DNA of 64,000 bases from Couchioplanes caeruleus. Its GTDB lineage: Bacteria; Actinomycetota; Actinomycetes; Mycobacteriales; Micromonosporaceae. Below the pieces are notes generated by a model, which was given only the letters and a program-made list of their open reading frames with translations, made no database searches and was not told where the DNA came from. This document shows positions 8,096 through 19,023 of this stretch, piece after piece. Position 1 is the first letter of the stretch. Each line of letters opens with the position of its first letter. The stretch lies in NCBI RefSeq assembly GCF_003751945.1, contig NZ_RJKL01000001.1, positions 6,138,001 through 6,202,000 on the forward strand, given 5' to 3'. A program made the translations under genes and the position numbers.

Positions 8096-10657
8096 GTGAC
8101 CAGAGAGTCCGTGACCAGGAAGGCCGACGTGCTGCTCTCTGACGGCAGCGCCGTGCATCTGCGTCCGATCCGCCCGGACGATGCACCCGCCATCGTGGAG
8201 TTCCACTCCCGGATGAGCGACCGCACCCGCTACCTGCGGTATTTCTCGCCCTATCCGCGCATCCCGCAACGCGACCTCGACCGTTTCGTCAATGTCGACC
8301 ACCGTGACCGCGAGGCGTTCGTCATCGTGTCCGGTTCGCGGATCATGGCCGTGGGCCGCTATGAGCGCCTCGGCCCCGATTCGCCCGAGGCGGAGGTGGC
8401 CTTCGTCGTCGAGGACGCGCACCAGGGCCGGGGTATCGGCCCGGTGCTGCTCGAGCATCTCGCCGATGCCGCGCAGGAGAACGGGATCTCACGTTTCGTC
8501 GCCGAGGTGCTGCCGGAGAACGGCAGCATGCTGCGGGTCTTCAGCGACTTCGGCTACCAGGTCCAGCGCCAGTATGCCGACGGCGTGGTGCACCTGAGCT
8601 TCCCGATCGCACCGACCGAGAAGTCGCGCGAGGTGCAGGAGAGCCGCGAGCAGCGTACGGAGGCGCGGTCCATCGCGCGCCTGCTGCACCCGCGCGGCGT
8701 CGCCGTGTACGGGGCGAGCGCAAGCGGTCAGGGCATCGGCGCGGCCCTGCTCGGCCACCTGCGCGACGGTGGCTATACCGGCACCGTCGTGCCCGTGCAC
8801 CGGCGGGCCGGGCGGGTGGCGGGGCTGCCGGCGTACCGGTCGGCCGCCGAGGCCGGGGCCGACATCGACCTCGCGCTCATCGCCGTGCCCCCGGACGGGG
8901 TTGCGGCGGCCGTGGCCGATGCGGCCGCGGCCGGCGCGGGGGGTCTGGTCGTCATCTCGGCCGGCTTCGCCGAGACCGGGCCGGCGGGCGCGCAGGCACA
9001 GCGGGCCCTGGTCGACACGGCCCACGCGGCGGGCCTGCGGGTGGTGGGCCCCAACTGCCTGGGCATAGCCAACACCGATCCTTCCGTACGGTTGAACGCG
9101 ACGCTGGCGCCGCTCCTGCCGGCGGCGGGCCGCGTGGGCTTCTTCAGCCAGTCGGGAGCGCTCGGTGTGGCGCTCCTGGCCGAGGCCGACCGTCGCGGGC
9201 TGGGCCTGTCGAGTTTCGTGTCGGCCGGCAACCGCGCCGACGTCTCCGGCAACGACTTGTTGCAGTACTGGCAGGACGACCCCGGCACCGATGTCGTGCT
9301 GCTCTATCTCGAGACGTTCGGCAATCCGCGCAAGTTCGCCCGGCTGGCGCGGCGGATGAGCCGGGTCAAGCCCGTGGTCGCGGTGGCGTCGGCGAGCCGC
9401 CCTCCCGGGCTGGCCGGCGATCTTCCCGGTCCGGACACCAAGGCCGTCACCGCGCTGTTCGCCCGCTCCGGCGTCATCCGCGTCGACACGGTCGCGGAGC
9501 TGTTCGATGTCGGCGTCCTGCTCGCCCACCAGCCGCTTCCGACCGGGCGCCGGGTCGCCGTGGTGGGCAACTCCTCGGCGTTGTCGGGCCTGGCGGTCGC
9601 CGCGTGCCGCGCCAACGACCTCACCATGGCCGAGGGTTATCCGCACGACATCGGCCCGCAGGCCGGCGCCCACGACTTCGCGGACGCCCTCGCCGACGCG
9701 GCGGTCGACGACCGGGTCGACGCGCTCGTGGTGGTCTTCGCGCCGCCGCTGCCCGGCCAGCTCTCCGACGAGGACGCCGACTTCACCGCCGCGCTCGGCA
9801 GCGTTGCCCTGGCGGGAGAGAAGCCCACCGTGGCGACGTTCCTGCTCGGGCAGTTGCCCGCCCGAGTGCCGTCCTATCCGTCCGTGGAGGAGGCGGTGCG
9901 TGCCCTCGGCCGGGTGGCGTCGTACGCCGACTGGCTGCGCCGGCCGCCCGGCATCCTCCCGGCACTCTCCGGTGTGGATCCGGCGGCTACCGAGATCGAG
10001 GGGCCGCTGCCGGAGCTGCTCGCCGCGTACGGAATCTCGATACAGCCCTCCACCGTGGCCGCCACCCTCGACGAGGCGATCGCCGCGGCGGGGTCACTCG
10101 GCTATCCGGTGGCGTTGAAGGCGGCTGGGCGGGCGCTTCGCCACCGGATCGACCTCGGTGCTGTCCGGCTCGCCCTGGGCGGCGAGGGCGACGTACGCGC
10201 CGCCTACGGGGAGCTGGCTGCGGCGTTCGGTCCGCACGTACTCGTCCAGTCCATGGTGGCGCCCGGGGTGCCCTGCACGATCGAGGTGGTCGAGGACCCC
10301 GCGTTCGGCCCGGTCATCGGCTTCGGCCTGGCCGGCGTGGCCAGCGAACTCCTCGGCGACCTGGCCTGGCGTGCGGCCCCGCTCACCGACCGGGCCGCCG
10401 AGGCGCTGGTCGACGAGCCCCGGGCGGCGCCGCTGCTGCACGGCTACCGGGGCTCCGAGCCGGTCGACCGGGACGCGCTGGTCGACCTGCTGCTCCGCGT
10501 CGGCCGCCTCGCGGACGAGCACCTCCGCGTCCGGACCCTGTCCTTGAACCCGGTGCTGGCCCGCCCGGACGGATACACAGTCCTGCACGCCTCGGTGGAG
10601 TTCGGCGAGCCCGGCACCCGCCCGGACACGGGGCCCCGCCGCCTGCACACCGCCTGA
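8096..10657 (+). CDS. PatA-type protein lysine acetyltransferase: GNAT domain plus inactive NDP-forming acyl-CoA synthetase domain
   Basis: About 853 residues. Residues 1-175 form a GNAT domain with the acetyl-CoA loop HQGRGIGPVLLEHL; the rest is an NDP-forming acyl-CoA synthetase/ATP-grasp module (CoA-binding RLLHPRGVAVYGAS, VVGPNCLGI, ATP-grasp from about 640). This GNAT-first order is the arrangement described for Streptomyces lividans PatA, the reverse of enteric Pat. Where active synthetases carry the phosphorylated His (SHTGALAG), this protein reads RPPGLAGDLPG, so the module should be a sensor rather than an enzyme. GTG 8096 has GGGGAGG 8 nt upstream; GTG 8087 overlaps that site and is less likely. 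It follows acuC. Confidence 0.88.
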   Translation: MTRESVTRKADVLLSDGSAVHLRPIRPDDAPAIVEFHSRMSDRTRYLRYFSPYPRIPQRDLDRFVNVDHRDREAFVIVSGSRIMAVGRYERLGPDSPEAEVAFVVEDAHQGRGIGPVLLEHLADAAQENGISRFVAEVLPENGSMLRVFSDFGYQVQRQYADGVVHLSFPIAPTEKSREVQESREQRTEARSIARLLHPRGVAVYGASASGQGIGAALLGHLRDGGYTGTVVPVHRRAGRVAGLPAYRSAAEAGADIDLALIAVPPDGVAAAVADAAAAGAGGLVVISAGFAETGPAGAQAQRALVDTAHAAGLRVVGPNCLGIANTDPSVRLNATLAPLLPAAGRVGFFSQSGALGVALLAEADRRGLGLSSFVSAGNRADVSGNDLLQYWQDDPGTDVVLLYLETFGNPRKFARLARRMSRVKPVVAVASASRPPGLAGDLPGPDTKAVTALFARSGVIRVDTVAELFDVGVLLAHQPLPTGRRVAVVGNSSALSGLAVAACRANDLTMAEGYPHDIGPQAGAHDFADALADAAVDDRVDALVVVFAPPLPGQLSDEDADFTAALGSVALAGEKPTVATFLLGQLPARVPSYPSVEEAVRALGRVASYADWLRRPPGILPALSGVDPAATEIEGPLPELLAAYGISIQPSTVAATLDEAIAAAGSLGYPVALKAAGRALRHRIDLGAVRLALGGEGDVRAAYGELAAAFGPHVLVQSMVAPGVPCTIEVVEDPAFGPVIGFGLAGVASELLGDLAWRAAPLTDRAAEALVDEPRAAPLLHGYRGSEPVDRDALVDLLLRVGRLADEHLRVRTLSLNPVLARPDGYTVLHASVEFGEPGTRPDTGPRRLHTA

Positions 10658-10670
10658 CAAGCCCACACCC

Positions 10671-10821
10671 GACGGGTCGACCGCCCGACGGCCGGAGCGC
10701 GCTGGCGGGTCGAGCGCGCCGCCGGGCGGAGCGCCCCGACGGCCGAGCGCGCCGCCGGGTCGCGTGCGCTGACAGGACGAGTGCCCTGACGGGTCGAACG
10801 CCTCGATGGTCCAAGTGCCGC
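10671..10821. repeat. Nine degenerate tandem units of 16-17 bp
   Basis: Units start at 10671, 10687, 10704, 10721, 10738, 10754, 10771, 10788 and 10805, with consensus close to GACGGGTCGAGCGCGCC. Seven are exactly 17 bp. The array lies between the convergent acetyltransferase and sigma-factor genes and has no coding potential. Confidence 0.75.
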
Positions 10822-10939
10822 GACCGCCCGGCGCCGACCACCCGCCCGTGACCTCTCAACACCCGGCGAAGCGGCGGCGTCGCAAGAACGCGGACACCGG
10901 CGGGGAGGCCGGTCAAGGCCCGTACGCCCGAACTGCAAA

Positions 10940-10978
10940 CGAACAAGGCCGGTCGCATACCGCGACCGGCCTCGTTCG
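10940..10978 (-). terminator. Terminator hairpin after the SigB-type gene
   Basis: Seventeen-base arms (CGAACAAGGCCGGTCGC and a complement with one mismatch) enclose a 5-nt loop, 12 nt beyond the sigma-factor stop codon. Confidence 0.75.
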
Positions 10979-10990
10979 TCCCCGTGAAAC

Positions 10991-11989
<999 letters not shown>

Positions 11990-12221
11990 CTGCAGGACCA
12001 CCTTTCAGTCCCCTCCCCGCGTCAACCGATGTCGTGCGTTCCCAGCCGCATTCGTGCCGGTGATCAAAAGTTTGGACCGGGGGGCGTTAAGCCGAGGTAA
12101 GGCAAGAGTGCGGGTGGCATGAATCAGGGAGAACCATGAGGTCGGCAAGCCGACAGGGCGCCCGGATTGGTGTGACATTTGCCGAACGTGGCGCAATTCC
12201 GAATGCGTTGGCGAAGACCGG

Positions 12222-12227
12222 TAATCT
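12222..12227 (+). promoter_or_regulatory. -10-like TAATCT before spo0M
   Basis: TAATCT lies 33 nt before GTG 12261 and would give a short leader containing GAGGAGG. No good -35 element is visible. Confidence 0.35.
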
Positions 12228-12260
12228 GCCAGGAGGGCACGGGTCGGACGAGGAGGTTCG

Positions 12261-13046
12261 GTGGTTTTCAAAAAGTTGATGCAGGCGATGGGCGTGGGCG
12301 GGCCGTCCGTGGAGACGGTGCTCGCCAACCCCAACTGCCGCCCCGGCGGCTACCTCGAGGGCCAGGTGCACGTGATGGGCGGCGACCACGCCGTGGACAT
12401 CGAGTACGTGGCTGTCGGACTGTTGACCCGCGTCGAGGTGGAAAGCGGCGACAGCGAGTACAACACCGATCAGGAGTTCCACCGCCAGCGTCTCACCGGC
12501 TCGTTCAAGCTCGACGCGGGCGCGCGCTACGACGTCCCGTTCCGCTTCGACGTGCCGTGGGAGACCCCGATCACCGAGGTGTACGGGCAACACCTGCACG
12601 GCATGACCATGGGTCTGCGTACGGAGCTCGAGGTGGCCCGGGCGGTCGACAAGGGTGACCTGGACGCCGTGGCCGTGCACCCGCTGCCGGCCCAGGAGCG
12701 GATTCTCGACGCCTTCCTGCGGCTGGGCTTCCGCTTCAGCCGGGCCGACGTGGAGAGCGGCCGGGTCTACGGCGTGCAGCAGACGCTGCCGTTCTACCAG
12801 GAGATCGAGTTCCACCCGCCGGCGCAGTTCGCGCACGGCATCAACCAGCTCGAAGTCACGTTCATCCCGACGCCGCACCAGCTCCAGGTGGTGCTGGAGA
12901 TCGACAAGCGCGGCGGGCTGTTCACCGAGGGCCGCGACGCGTTCGGCCGCTTCGACGTCGACTACCACACGGTCGACCAGGTCGACTGGACAGCGCAGCT
13001 CAACGGCTGGCTCCAGCAGTCCGCGCAGCGCCGCGGCCTCTTCTGA
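12261..13046 (+). CDS. Spo0M (sporulation-control) family protein
   Basis: A 261-residue arrestin-fold protein of the Spo0M family. The start MVFKKLMQAMGVGGPSVET, the N-terminal beta-sandwich (GGYLEGQVHVMGGDHAVDIEYV) and the FHRQRLTGSFKLDAGARYDVPF strand pair are typical. In Bacillus, Spo0M affects sporulation and cell division; in actinobacteria the role is unknown. It is soluble, with no signal peptide. The start is fixed by GAGGAGG 4 nt before GTG. It is transcribed divergently from the sigma-factor gene, with 270 bp between the starts. Confidence 0.85.
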   Translation: MVFKKLMQAMGVGGPSVETVLANPNCRPGGYLEGQVHVMGGDHAVDIEYVAVGLLTRVEVESGDSEYNTDQEFHRQRLTGSFKLDAGARYDVPFRFDVPWETPITEVYGQHLHGMTMGLRTELEVARAVDKGDLDAVAVHPLPAQERILDAFLRLGFRFSRADVESGRVYGVQQTLPFYQEIEFHPPAQFAHGINQLEVTFIPTPHQLQVVLEIDKRGGLFTEGRDAFGRFDVDYHTVDQVDWTAQLNGWLQQSAQRRGLF

Positions 13047-13057
13047 GAAAACGGGAG

Positions 13058-13480
<423 letters not shown>

Positions 13481-13536
13481 CGGCGCCGAGCGTACCGGCT
13501 CTTGGCTGCGGTCCGCGTACCGGACATCATGGACGG

Positions 13537-16500
13537 ATGGCCCGCGGATTGCGTTACGTCGATGCCGTCAAGCTTCTCGACGGGGCGGGACCCGCGGCCA
13601 AGGCGGTCGACGATCTCCTCGGCGGGGCGCTGTCGGTGGCCACCGCGGGCGGCTCGGCGGCGGCCCTGTCGCTCTTCGACGCCAAGACCGAGATGGTCCG
13701 CCTCGGCCACGTCGTGGCCGGCAAACTTCATGATTCCGTACGGGGATTGCCCCGCCACGACCGCAGCAGCCGCCTCCAGGCCGCACACGGCGTGCTGGTG
13801 CTGGCCGCCTACTTCGAGGCGTTCGACCAGGTGGTGGCGCAGTCCGGGGTCGGCGCGCCGGCCCTGACCCGCGACGAGCAGGTTCTGCTCTCCACCGGCA
13901 CCAGGGTGGACGGCGACTGGCTGGAGTCGCTGGTCACCGCGGACATCCCGATCCCGTCGGCGGCGCAGACGCCGCGGGGACTCGCCGCGGAGCTCGCCGA
14001 GTTCTACGCCGCCGCGAGCAACCGGTTGCGCGGCTTCCTCGAAGGCCTGGCGGTCTGGGAGCAGGCGAGCGAGCGGGAGCGGCGCACCGCGGGCGACCTG
14101 ATCGGCGCCCGGCTTCCCGGCCTGGCGGTGCGCCGGTACGAGGAGATCAGCCTGCGCCTGGCCGTCGACGTACCGGAGTTCGGTCTCTGGGCGGCACGCG
14201 CCGAACGGCGGGCCATCGGTCACAGCCTGGGCGAGCTGCGGGAGCTGCTGGAACGGGCGGGTTCCGGACGCCGGGCGGAGGGCTGGCGGGCCGCGCTCGC
14301 GGCGGCGTACCGCGCCGATCTGGAGCTGCCCGTGCTGCGCGGTGACGCCGGGGAGGTCCGGGTCCCGTCGCTGGGCGAGGTCTACCTCGATCCGCGGTTC
14401 CGGGTCCGCGTCGCGTCGCCGAACTCCAGCCTGGCGGAGGAGTCGTGGTGGACCGGAGAGATCCGCGGCGACCTGTCCGCCTTCCTCGCCGGCTACCTGA
14501 CCACGCCCCAGGCCTTCGAGGCGCCGCTGGTGCTGCTCGGCCAGCCGGGAGCGGGCAAGTCGGCACTGACCCGGGTGCTGGCGGCGCGGCTGCCCGCCGC
14601 CGACTTCCTCGTCGTCCGGGTGGTGCTGCGCGACGTGCCGGCCGAGGCGGCGATCCAGGACCAGGTCGAGCTGGCCGTCCGCGCCGCCGTCGGGGAGACC
14701 GTCGCCTGGCCGGAGCTGACCCGCGCCGCGGCCGGCGCCCTGCCGGTGATCCTGCTCGACGGGTTCGACGAGCTGATCCAGGCGACCGGCATCCACCAGT
14801 CCGACTACCTGCAGCGGGTGGCGGCGTTCCAACAGCGCGAGTCCGTCCTCGGGCGGCCGGTCGCGGTCGTCGTCACCAGCCGCCTGGCCGTGGCCGACCG
14901 GGCCCGGCTGCCGGGCGGTGCGCTCGCCGTACGGCTGGAGGGCTTCGACGAGGCTCAGGTCGCCGCCTGGCTGACGACCTGGAACCGGGCGAACGCCGGT
15001 CGCCCGGACCACCGGCCGCTGCCGGCCGAGGTGCTCGCGCGCTTCCCGGACTTCTGCGAGCAGCCGTTGCTCCTGCTCATGCTCGCGCTCTACGACGCCG
15101 CCACGCACGCGCTGCAGAGCGAGGCCTCGCTCGAGACCGCGGAGCTGTACGAGCGGCTGCTGAGCAGCTTCGCGGAGCGGGAGGTACGCCGGATGAACCC
15201 CCGCGAGCCCGAGGCGGCGGTGCCGGGGCTGATCGAGGAGGAACTGGTCCGCCTGTCGGTGGTGGCGTTCGCGATGTTCAACCGGCTGCGCCAGTCGGTC
15301 ACCGAGCGGGAGCTGGACGCCGACCTGGCCGCGCTCGGCCTCACGGGGATGCGCTCCGGCACCGAGGCGTTCCGCCGGCCACTGACCGCGGGGGAGGAGC
15401 TCATCGGGCGCTTCTTCTTCATTCAGCGGTCCCGGGCCACGCAGGACGATCGGACGCTGCAGACGTACGAGTTCCTGCACGCCACGTTCGGGGAATTCCT
15501 GGTGGCCCGGCTCGTGGTCCGGGCGCTGCGGGACACGGCGGCACGTGCGGCCGTGGCGCGGCTGCCCCTCGGCGGCCCACGAGACGAGGGCCTGGTGCGG
15601 ACGCTGCTGGGCTACGCACCGCTGGCCGCCCGGGCGACCGTGCTGCCCTTCGTCTCGTCGATGCTTGCCGGCGAGGACCGGGCCTTGATCCGAGCATGGC
15701 TGGTGGACACGCTGCGCGTCGCGGTGATCCGGCCCGCGTGCCCGGCCCAGGAGTACCGGCCGGTCGACAAGCGGGTGGACCACCTGATGGCGACGTACTC
15801 GCTGAATCTGGCCCTGCTCGCGCTCGCCTGCGGTGAGCCGCTGCGGGCCTCCGAGCTGTTCCTGCACTCGCCCGATCCGGCGGCGTGGCTGCGCGGCACC
15901 GCGCTGCAGTGGGAGGCGGCGGTCCCGTCCGGTATCTGGAACGATCTCGTCGCCACGCTGACGGTCATTCGCACCTGGGACGGCGACCGCCGCGACCTCG
16001 TCCTGGATCCCACCGTCCAGCGCCGCTTCCCGTCGGTGGATCTGCGCTGGAGCACCGCCGGCCCCACGTACGGCACGCCCGGCACCTGGGGCACGGTGCC
16101 GTACGACCGGGTCGCCAACCGCCTGCATCTCACCGCCGACACCGCCGCCGACCTGGTCCGCTGGGCCGCCGAACCGCTCGCCCGGTGGATGCCCGACGCC
16201 GTCACGACCGTGGTGGCCATGGGCGACGACGATGCCGAGTCCGTGGCGCACGCGCTCGTGCGGGTCTGGGTCGGCGCGGCGGGAGCCGACGCGGCGACGC
16301 TCGCCACCGGCTATGCGCGCGCCGTGGACGCCCTGCTCGGCGGGGGACCGGAGCAGGCGGCCTCGCAGCTTCACTTCGGCCGGGCCGCCCGGCTGCTGCT
16401 GGGCATGCTCACCCGCGACGCCGCCCGGCTTCCGGTCGCCGACGTGCTGCGCTGGCTGCGGGCGTACGTGCGCAGCAGCTATTTCCGGCGTATGGTGCCG

Positions 16501-16788
16501 GAGATCTTGGAGTGCCTCGCCGCCGCTCGGATACCCCACGGCGAGGGGGTGCCCGAGCTCGTCGACGAGATGAACCTGCTGCGGCTCCAGTTGGCCCCGG
16601 TCGATCAGCTCCGCGTCCTCGCGGCCCTGCACGAGCTGCGCGGCTGCCTGCCCGGGCGGACGGCCTCCCACCTGCGTACCAACCTGGTGCGGGGAGTGGC
16701 CGGCGCGATGGCCGACGCACAGGCCCAGCAGGCGCTGGCGGTGGACCGCGCACTGGCCGCCCGCGTGGCGCAGGCCGTGGATCAGTAG
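13537..16788 (+). CDS. NACHT-type STAND NTPase, NLR-like, with helical N-terminal domain
   Basis: A 1083-residue STAND NTPase. Residues about 1-100 ([12 protein letters not shown]..., [27 protein letters not shown]) look like the NACHT N-terminal helical domain 7 (NNH7) of bacterial NLRs. The P-loop GQPGAGKS is at 335-342, Walker B ILLDGFDE at about 405-412, and VVVTSR at about 450 is the sensor strand. The winged-helix part holds [21 protein letters not shown] sequence near 650. The last 400 residues are helical and unassigned, in the place of the sensor domain of antiphage NLRs. ATG 13537 is chosen (CATCAT 6 nt upstream) because the longer frame from 13471 would run back over dtd. It ends 7 bp inside convergent deoC. 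A role in phage defence is inferred. Confidence 0.78.
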   Translation: MARGLRYVDAVKLLDGAGPAAKAVDDLLGGALSVATAGGSAAALSLFDAKTEMVRLGHVVAGKLHDSVRGLPRHDRSSRLQAAHGVLVLAAYFEAFDQVVAQSGVGAPALTRDEQVLLSTGTRVDGDWLESLVTADIPIPSAAQTPRGLAAELAEFYAAASNRLRGFLEGLAVWEQASERERRTAGDLIGARLPGLAVRRYEEISLRLAVDVPEFGLWAARAERRAIGHSLGELRELLERAGSGRRAEGWRAALAAAYRADLELPVLRGDAGEVRVPSLGEVYLDPRFRVRVASPNSSLAEESWWTGEIRGDLSAFLAGYLTTPQAFEAPLVLLGQPGAGKSALTRVLAARLPAADFLVVRVVLRDVPAEAAIQDQVELAVRAAVGETVAWPELTRAAAGALPVILLDGFDELIQATGIHQSDYLQRVAAFQQRESVLGRPVAVVVTSRLAVADRARLPGGALAVRLEGFDEAQVAAWLTTWNRANAGRPDHRPLPAEVLARFPDFCEQPLLLLMLALYDAATHALQSEASLETAELYERLLSSFAEREVRRMNPREPEAAVPGLIEEELVRLSVVAFAMFNRLRQSVTERELDADLAALGLTGMRSGTEAFRRPLTAGEELIGRFFFIQRSRATQDDRTLQTYEFLHATFGEFLVARLVVRALRDTAARAAVARLPLGGPRDEGLVRTLLGYAPLAARATVLPFVSSMLAGEDRALIRAWLVDTLRVAVIRPACPAQEYRPVDKRVDHLMATYSLNLALLALACGEPLRASELFLHSPDPAAWLRGTALQWEAAVPSGIWNDLVATLTVIRTWDGDRRDLVLDPTVQRRFPSVDLRWSTAGPTYGTPGTWGTVPYDRVANRLHLTADTAADLVRWAAEPLARWMPDAVTTVVAMGDDDAESVAHALVRVWVGAAGADAATLATGYARAVDALLGGGPEQAASQLHFGRAARLLLGMLTRDAARLPVADVLRWLRAYVRSSYFRRMVPEILECLAAARIPHGEGVPELVDEMNLLRLQLAPVDQLRVLAALHELRGCLPGRTASHLRTNLVRGVAGAMADAQAQQALAVDRALAARVAQAVDQ

Positions 16789-17486
16789 TCGCCCGCGGCG
16801 CCCGGGCTGGGGACGGCCGGGCGTTCGCCGCGCTCCAGGGCCGCCTGCTCGGCGACGATGGCCTCGGTCGCGGTGGTGCCGAAGCGGGTCGCTCCCGCCT
16901 CGTAGAGGGCCAGCAGGGCTTCCAGCGTACGGACGCCGCCCGAGGCCTTGACCTCGACGGCGGGTGACACGGTCGCGCGCATCAGCCGGATGTCGGCGAG
17001 GGTCGCGCCGCCCGGCGCGAAGCCGGTGCTGGTCTTCACGAAGTGGGCACCCGCGCTCTCGGCGAGGCGGCAGGCGTGCACCTTCTCCTCGTCGGTCAGG
17101 TAGGCCGTCTCCAGGATCACCTTGACCACGCGGCCCTCGGCGGCGGCCACCACCGCGGCGAGATCGTCGCGCACGGCGTCGTGCTCGCCGCCGCGCAGCA
17201 GGCCGATGGCGAGCACCACGTCGATCTCGTCCGCGCCCGCCTCGACGACGGCCCGGGTCTCCGCCACCTTCACCGCGGTGGGAGTGCTGCCGTGCGGGAA
17301 GCCCACCACCGTGCCGACCAGCACGCCGGTGCCGTGCAGGGCGGCCTTGGCCGGTGCCACGTCGGCGGGGCGCACGCACACCGAGGCGGTGCCGTGACGC
17401 GCGGCGACCGCGCAACCCTGCCGGACCTCCTCGGGCGTCAGCTCGGGACGCAGCAGCGCGTGGTCGATCATCTTGGCGACGTTCAT
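16782..17486 (-). CDS. deoC: Deoxyribose-phosphate aldolase
   Basis: A 234-residue class I aldolase that splits 2-deoxyribose-5-phosphate into acetaldehyde and glyceraldehyde-3-phosphate. The TIM-barrel signatures are clear: DEIDVVLAIG, VKVILETAYL, VKTSTGF (Schiff-base Lys) and EVKASGGVRT (second active-site Lys). ATG 17486 overlaps the stop of the upstream gntR gene as ATGA, and an AGGAGA sequence lies just upstream. Coupling to a UTRA-type GntR regulator suggests induction by a sugar phosphate or deoxynucleoside product. Confidence 0.93.
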   Translation of the reverse strand: MNVAKMIDHALLRPELTPEEVRQGCAVAARHGTASVCVRPADVAPAKAALHGTGVLVGTVVGFPHGSTPTAVKVAETRAVVEAGADEIDVVLAIGLLRGGEHDAVRDDLAAVVAAAEGRVVKVILETAYLTDEEKVHACRLAESAGAHFVKTSTGFAPGGATLADIRLMRATVSPAVEVKASGGVRTLEALLALYEAGATRFGTTATEAIVAEQAALERGERPAVPSPGAAGDY

Positions 17487-18211
17487 CGGGTGTCTCCTGT
17501 CCGGGGTGGCTGCACGTCGAACGTGACGTGCAGCGAGTAGCGGCTGCCGACGTATCGGCTCACCGAGTGTTCGAGGGGCTGCGAGAACTGGTCGACGATG
17601 ACGCGGCTCTCGACCAGCAGCGGCTCGGTCGCGGCGACCTGGAGGTGACCGCCGTCGGTGCCGGCGAGCTGGGCGCTGAGCGTGGACGAGCCGAGCGTCG
17701 GCCGCAGCCCGAGCTCGTGCAGGGCCCGGTGCAGCGAGCCGGTCTCGAGGTCGGCGTCGAGCAGCGCGGTGAGATGCGGCGGGAAGCTCGCGTACTCGAT
17801 CGCCATCGGGACGTCGTCGGCGAGCCGGACCCGGACGATCGAGATCACCCGCGGTGCGGACGCGGTGAGCTGCAGCGCGGCGGCCTCGTCGGCGCCGGCC
17901 GGCCGTACCTCGGCCTCGACGACCCGCGACGACGGCCGCCGGCCCCAGCTCAGCACCTGGTCGTGGAAGCTCATCAGGGTGGCGGCGGCGCGGGGGGCGG
18001 GACGCTGGCGCACGAAGGTGCCCCGGCCCTGCACCCGCTCGATGAGCCCGTCGGCCTCCAGCGCGTTGAGCGCGGCACGCACGGTCATCCGCGCGACGCC
18101 GAACTCCTCGGCGAGTGCCGACTCCGCCGGCACCAGGTCGCCTGGGCTGGCCCCGGCGAGGCGGGTGCGCAGCGCCCGCTCGATCCGCACGTAGAGCGGC
18201 GTCTTCGCCAT
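17483..18211 (-). CDS. GntR/HutC family transcriptional regulator (UTRA domain)
   Basis: A 242-residue regulator. Residues 1-70 form the winged HTH (LVPAESALAEEFGVARMTVRAALNALEADGLIERVQGRGTFV is the classical GntR pattern) and 90-235 a UTRA effector domain with the usual ...VPMAIEYASFPP and LHRALHELGLRP segments. UTRA domains bind sugar phosphates, amino acids or similar ligands. ATG 18211 has GGAGG 4 nt upstream. It heads a two-gene operon with deoC and very likely binds the TCTAGACAA/TTGTCTAGA sites directly upstream, so autoregulation of gntR-deoC is inferred. Confidence 0.88.
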   Translation of the reverse strand: MAKTPLYVRIERALRTRLAGASPGDLVPAESALAEEFGVARMTVRAALNALEADGLIERVQGRGTFVRQRPAPRAAATLMSFHDQVLSWGRRPSSRVVEAEVRPAGADEAAALQLTASAPRVISIVRVRLADDVPMAIEYASFPPHLTALLDADLETGSLHRALHELGLRPTLGSSTLSAQLAGTDGGHLQVAATEPLLVESRVIVDQFSQPLEHSVSRYVGSRYSLHVTFDVQPPRTGDTR

Positions 18212-18226
18212 TGGTCCTCCAGGTCA

Positions 18227-18271
18227 TCTAGACAACCTAGAGGTTGCCGGATCGGCGAGAACTTGTCTAGA
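18227..18271. promoter_or_regulatory. Paired GntR operator sites upstream of gntR-deoC
   Basis: TCTAGACAA (18227-18235) and its exact reverse complement TTGTCTAGA (18263-18271) flank a third element, the palindrome CAACCT-AG-AGGTTG (18233-18246). TCTAGA-centred sites are known for HutC-type GntR regulators such as DasR. The set lies just upstream of the gntR ribosome-binding site. Confidence 0.65.
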
Positions 18272-18395
18272 GGATGTGGGCTACGACGCTTCCGTACGGC
18301 CCTGCTCGCGTTCGCCGCGTGGCTCGCCGTGTTCCGGGCGGGACCTGGCCGGGAGCCGAGGTCCCTCATCAGCGAAGGTCCCGATGCAGGTATAG

Positions 18396-18401
18396 CAAGA
18401 T
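18396..18401 (+). promoter_or_regulatory. -10-like CAAGAT, leaderless start for the HhH-GPD gene
   Basis: CAAGAT is followed by 6 nt and ATG 18408; no Shine-Dalgarno is present. Confidence 0.35.
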
Positions 18402-18407
18402 GGCGGC

Positions 18408-18983
18408 ATGACGTTCTCGCTGCCCATTGACGCCGAGGCCAACGCGCTGCTGGACCGTGACCCTCTGGCTGTCGTGACCGCGATCACTCTTGATCAGCAA
18501 GTGACCATGGAGAAGGCCTTCAACTCGCCTTACGTCCTTAGCCAGCGGCTCGGACATGACCCGAGTGCGACCGAACTTGCCGACTTTGAGCCCGAGGAAC
18601 TGATCGCGATCTTTGCTACACCGCCGGCGCTGCACCGTTTCCCGAAAGCGATGGCGACCCGTGTGCAGGAGGTCTGCCGGGTTCTGGTCGACCAGTACGG
18701 CGGTGAGGCGGTCGGCCTCTGGGCGGATGTCACAAGCGGGGACGAGCTGTACAAGCGGATCCTGGCATTGCCGGGCTTCGGTAAGCAGAAGGCGCAGATC
18801 TTCGTGGCGTTGCTCGGCAAGCAGTACGGTGTCCAGCCGACCGGATGGCGCGAGGCGGCGGGCGGGTACGGCGAAGAGGGCTCCTTCAAGTCGGTCGCGG
18901 ACATCGTCGACGACCAGTCCCTGGCGAAGGTGCGCGCGTACAAGAAGCAGATGAAGGCCGAGGCGAAGGCCGCGAAGGCATAG
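18408..18983 (+). CDS. HhH-GPD type base-excision DNA repair protein
   Basis: A 191-residue protein of the small actinobacterial HhH-GPD family. It has LDQQV near residues 28-32, in the place of the LxQQ of DNA glycosylases, and a helix-hairpin-helix LPGFGKQKAQIFVALLGKQ at 121-139. A role in base-excision repair is inferred from the family; no enzyme activity is established. Its codons are less GC-rich than its neighbours (many T- or A-ending codons), suggesting recent transfer. A GC-rich 3' fragment of a paralogue, about two-thirds identical in protein, lies at 20375-20692, so this copy may have replaced a native gene. Confidence 0.82.
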   Translation: MTFSLPIDAEANALLDRDPLAVVTAITLDQQVTMEKAFNSPYVLSQRLGHDPSATELADFEPEELIAIFATPPALHRFPKAMATRVQEVCRVLVDQYGGEAVGLWADVTSGDELYKRILALPGFGKQKAQIFVALLGKQYGVQPTGWREAAGGYGEEGSFKSVADIVDDQSLAKVRAYKKQMKAEAKAAKA

Positions 18984-19023
18984 AGCTTCTCCATAGGTAT
19001 CTGATGACTTCTTGTCTCTGTAG

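Noticed and set aside
12087..12120. Possible IdeR box near TTAAGCCGAGGTAAGGCAA
   Set aside because: It lacks the symmetric TTAGGTTAGGCTAACCTAA arrangement and has too many mismatches.
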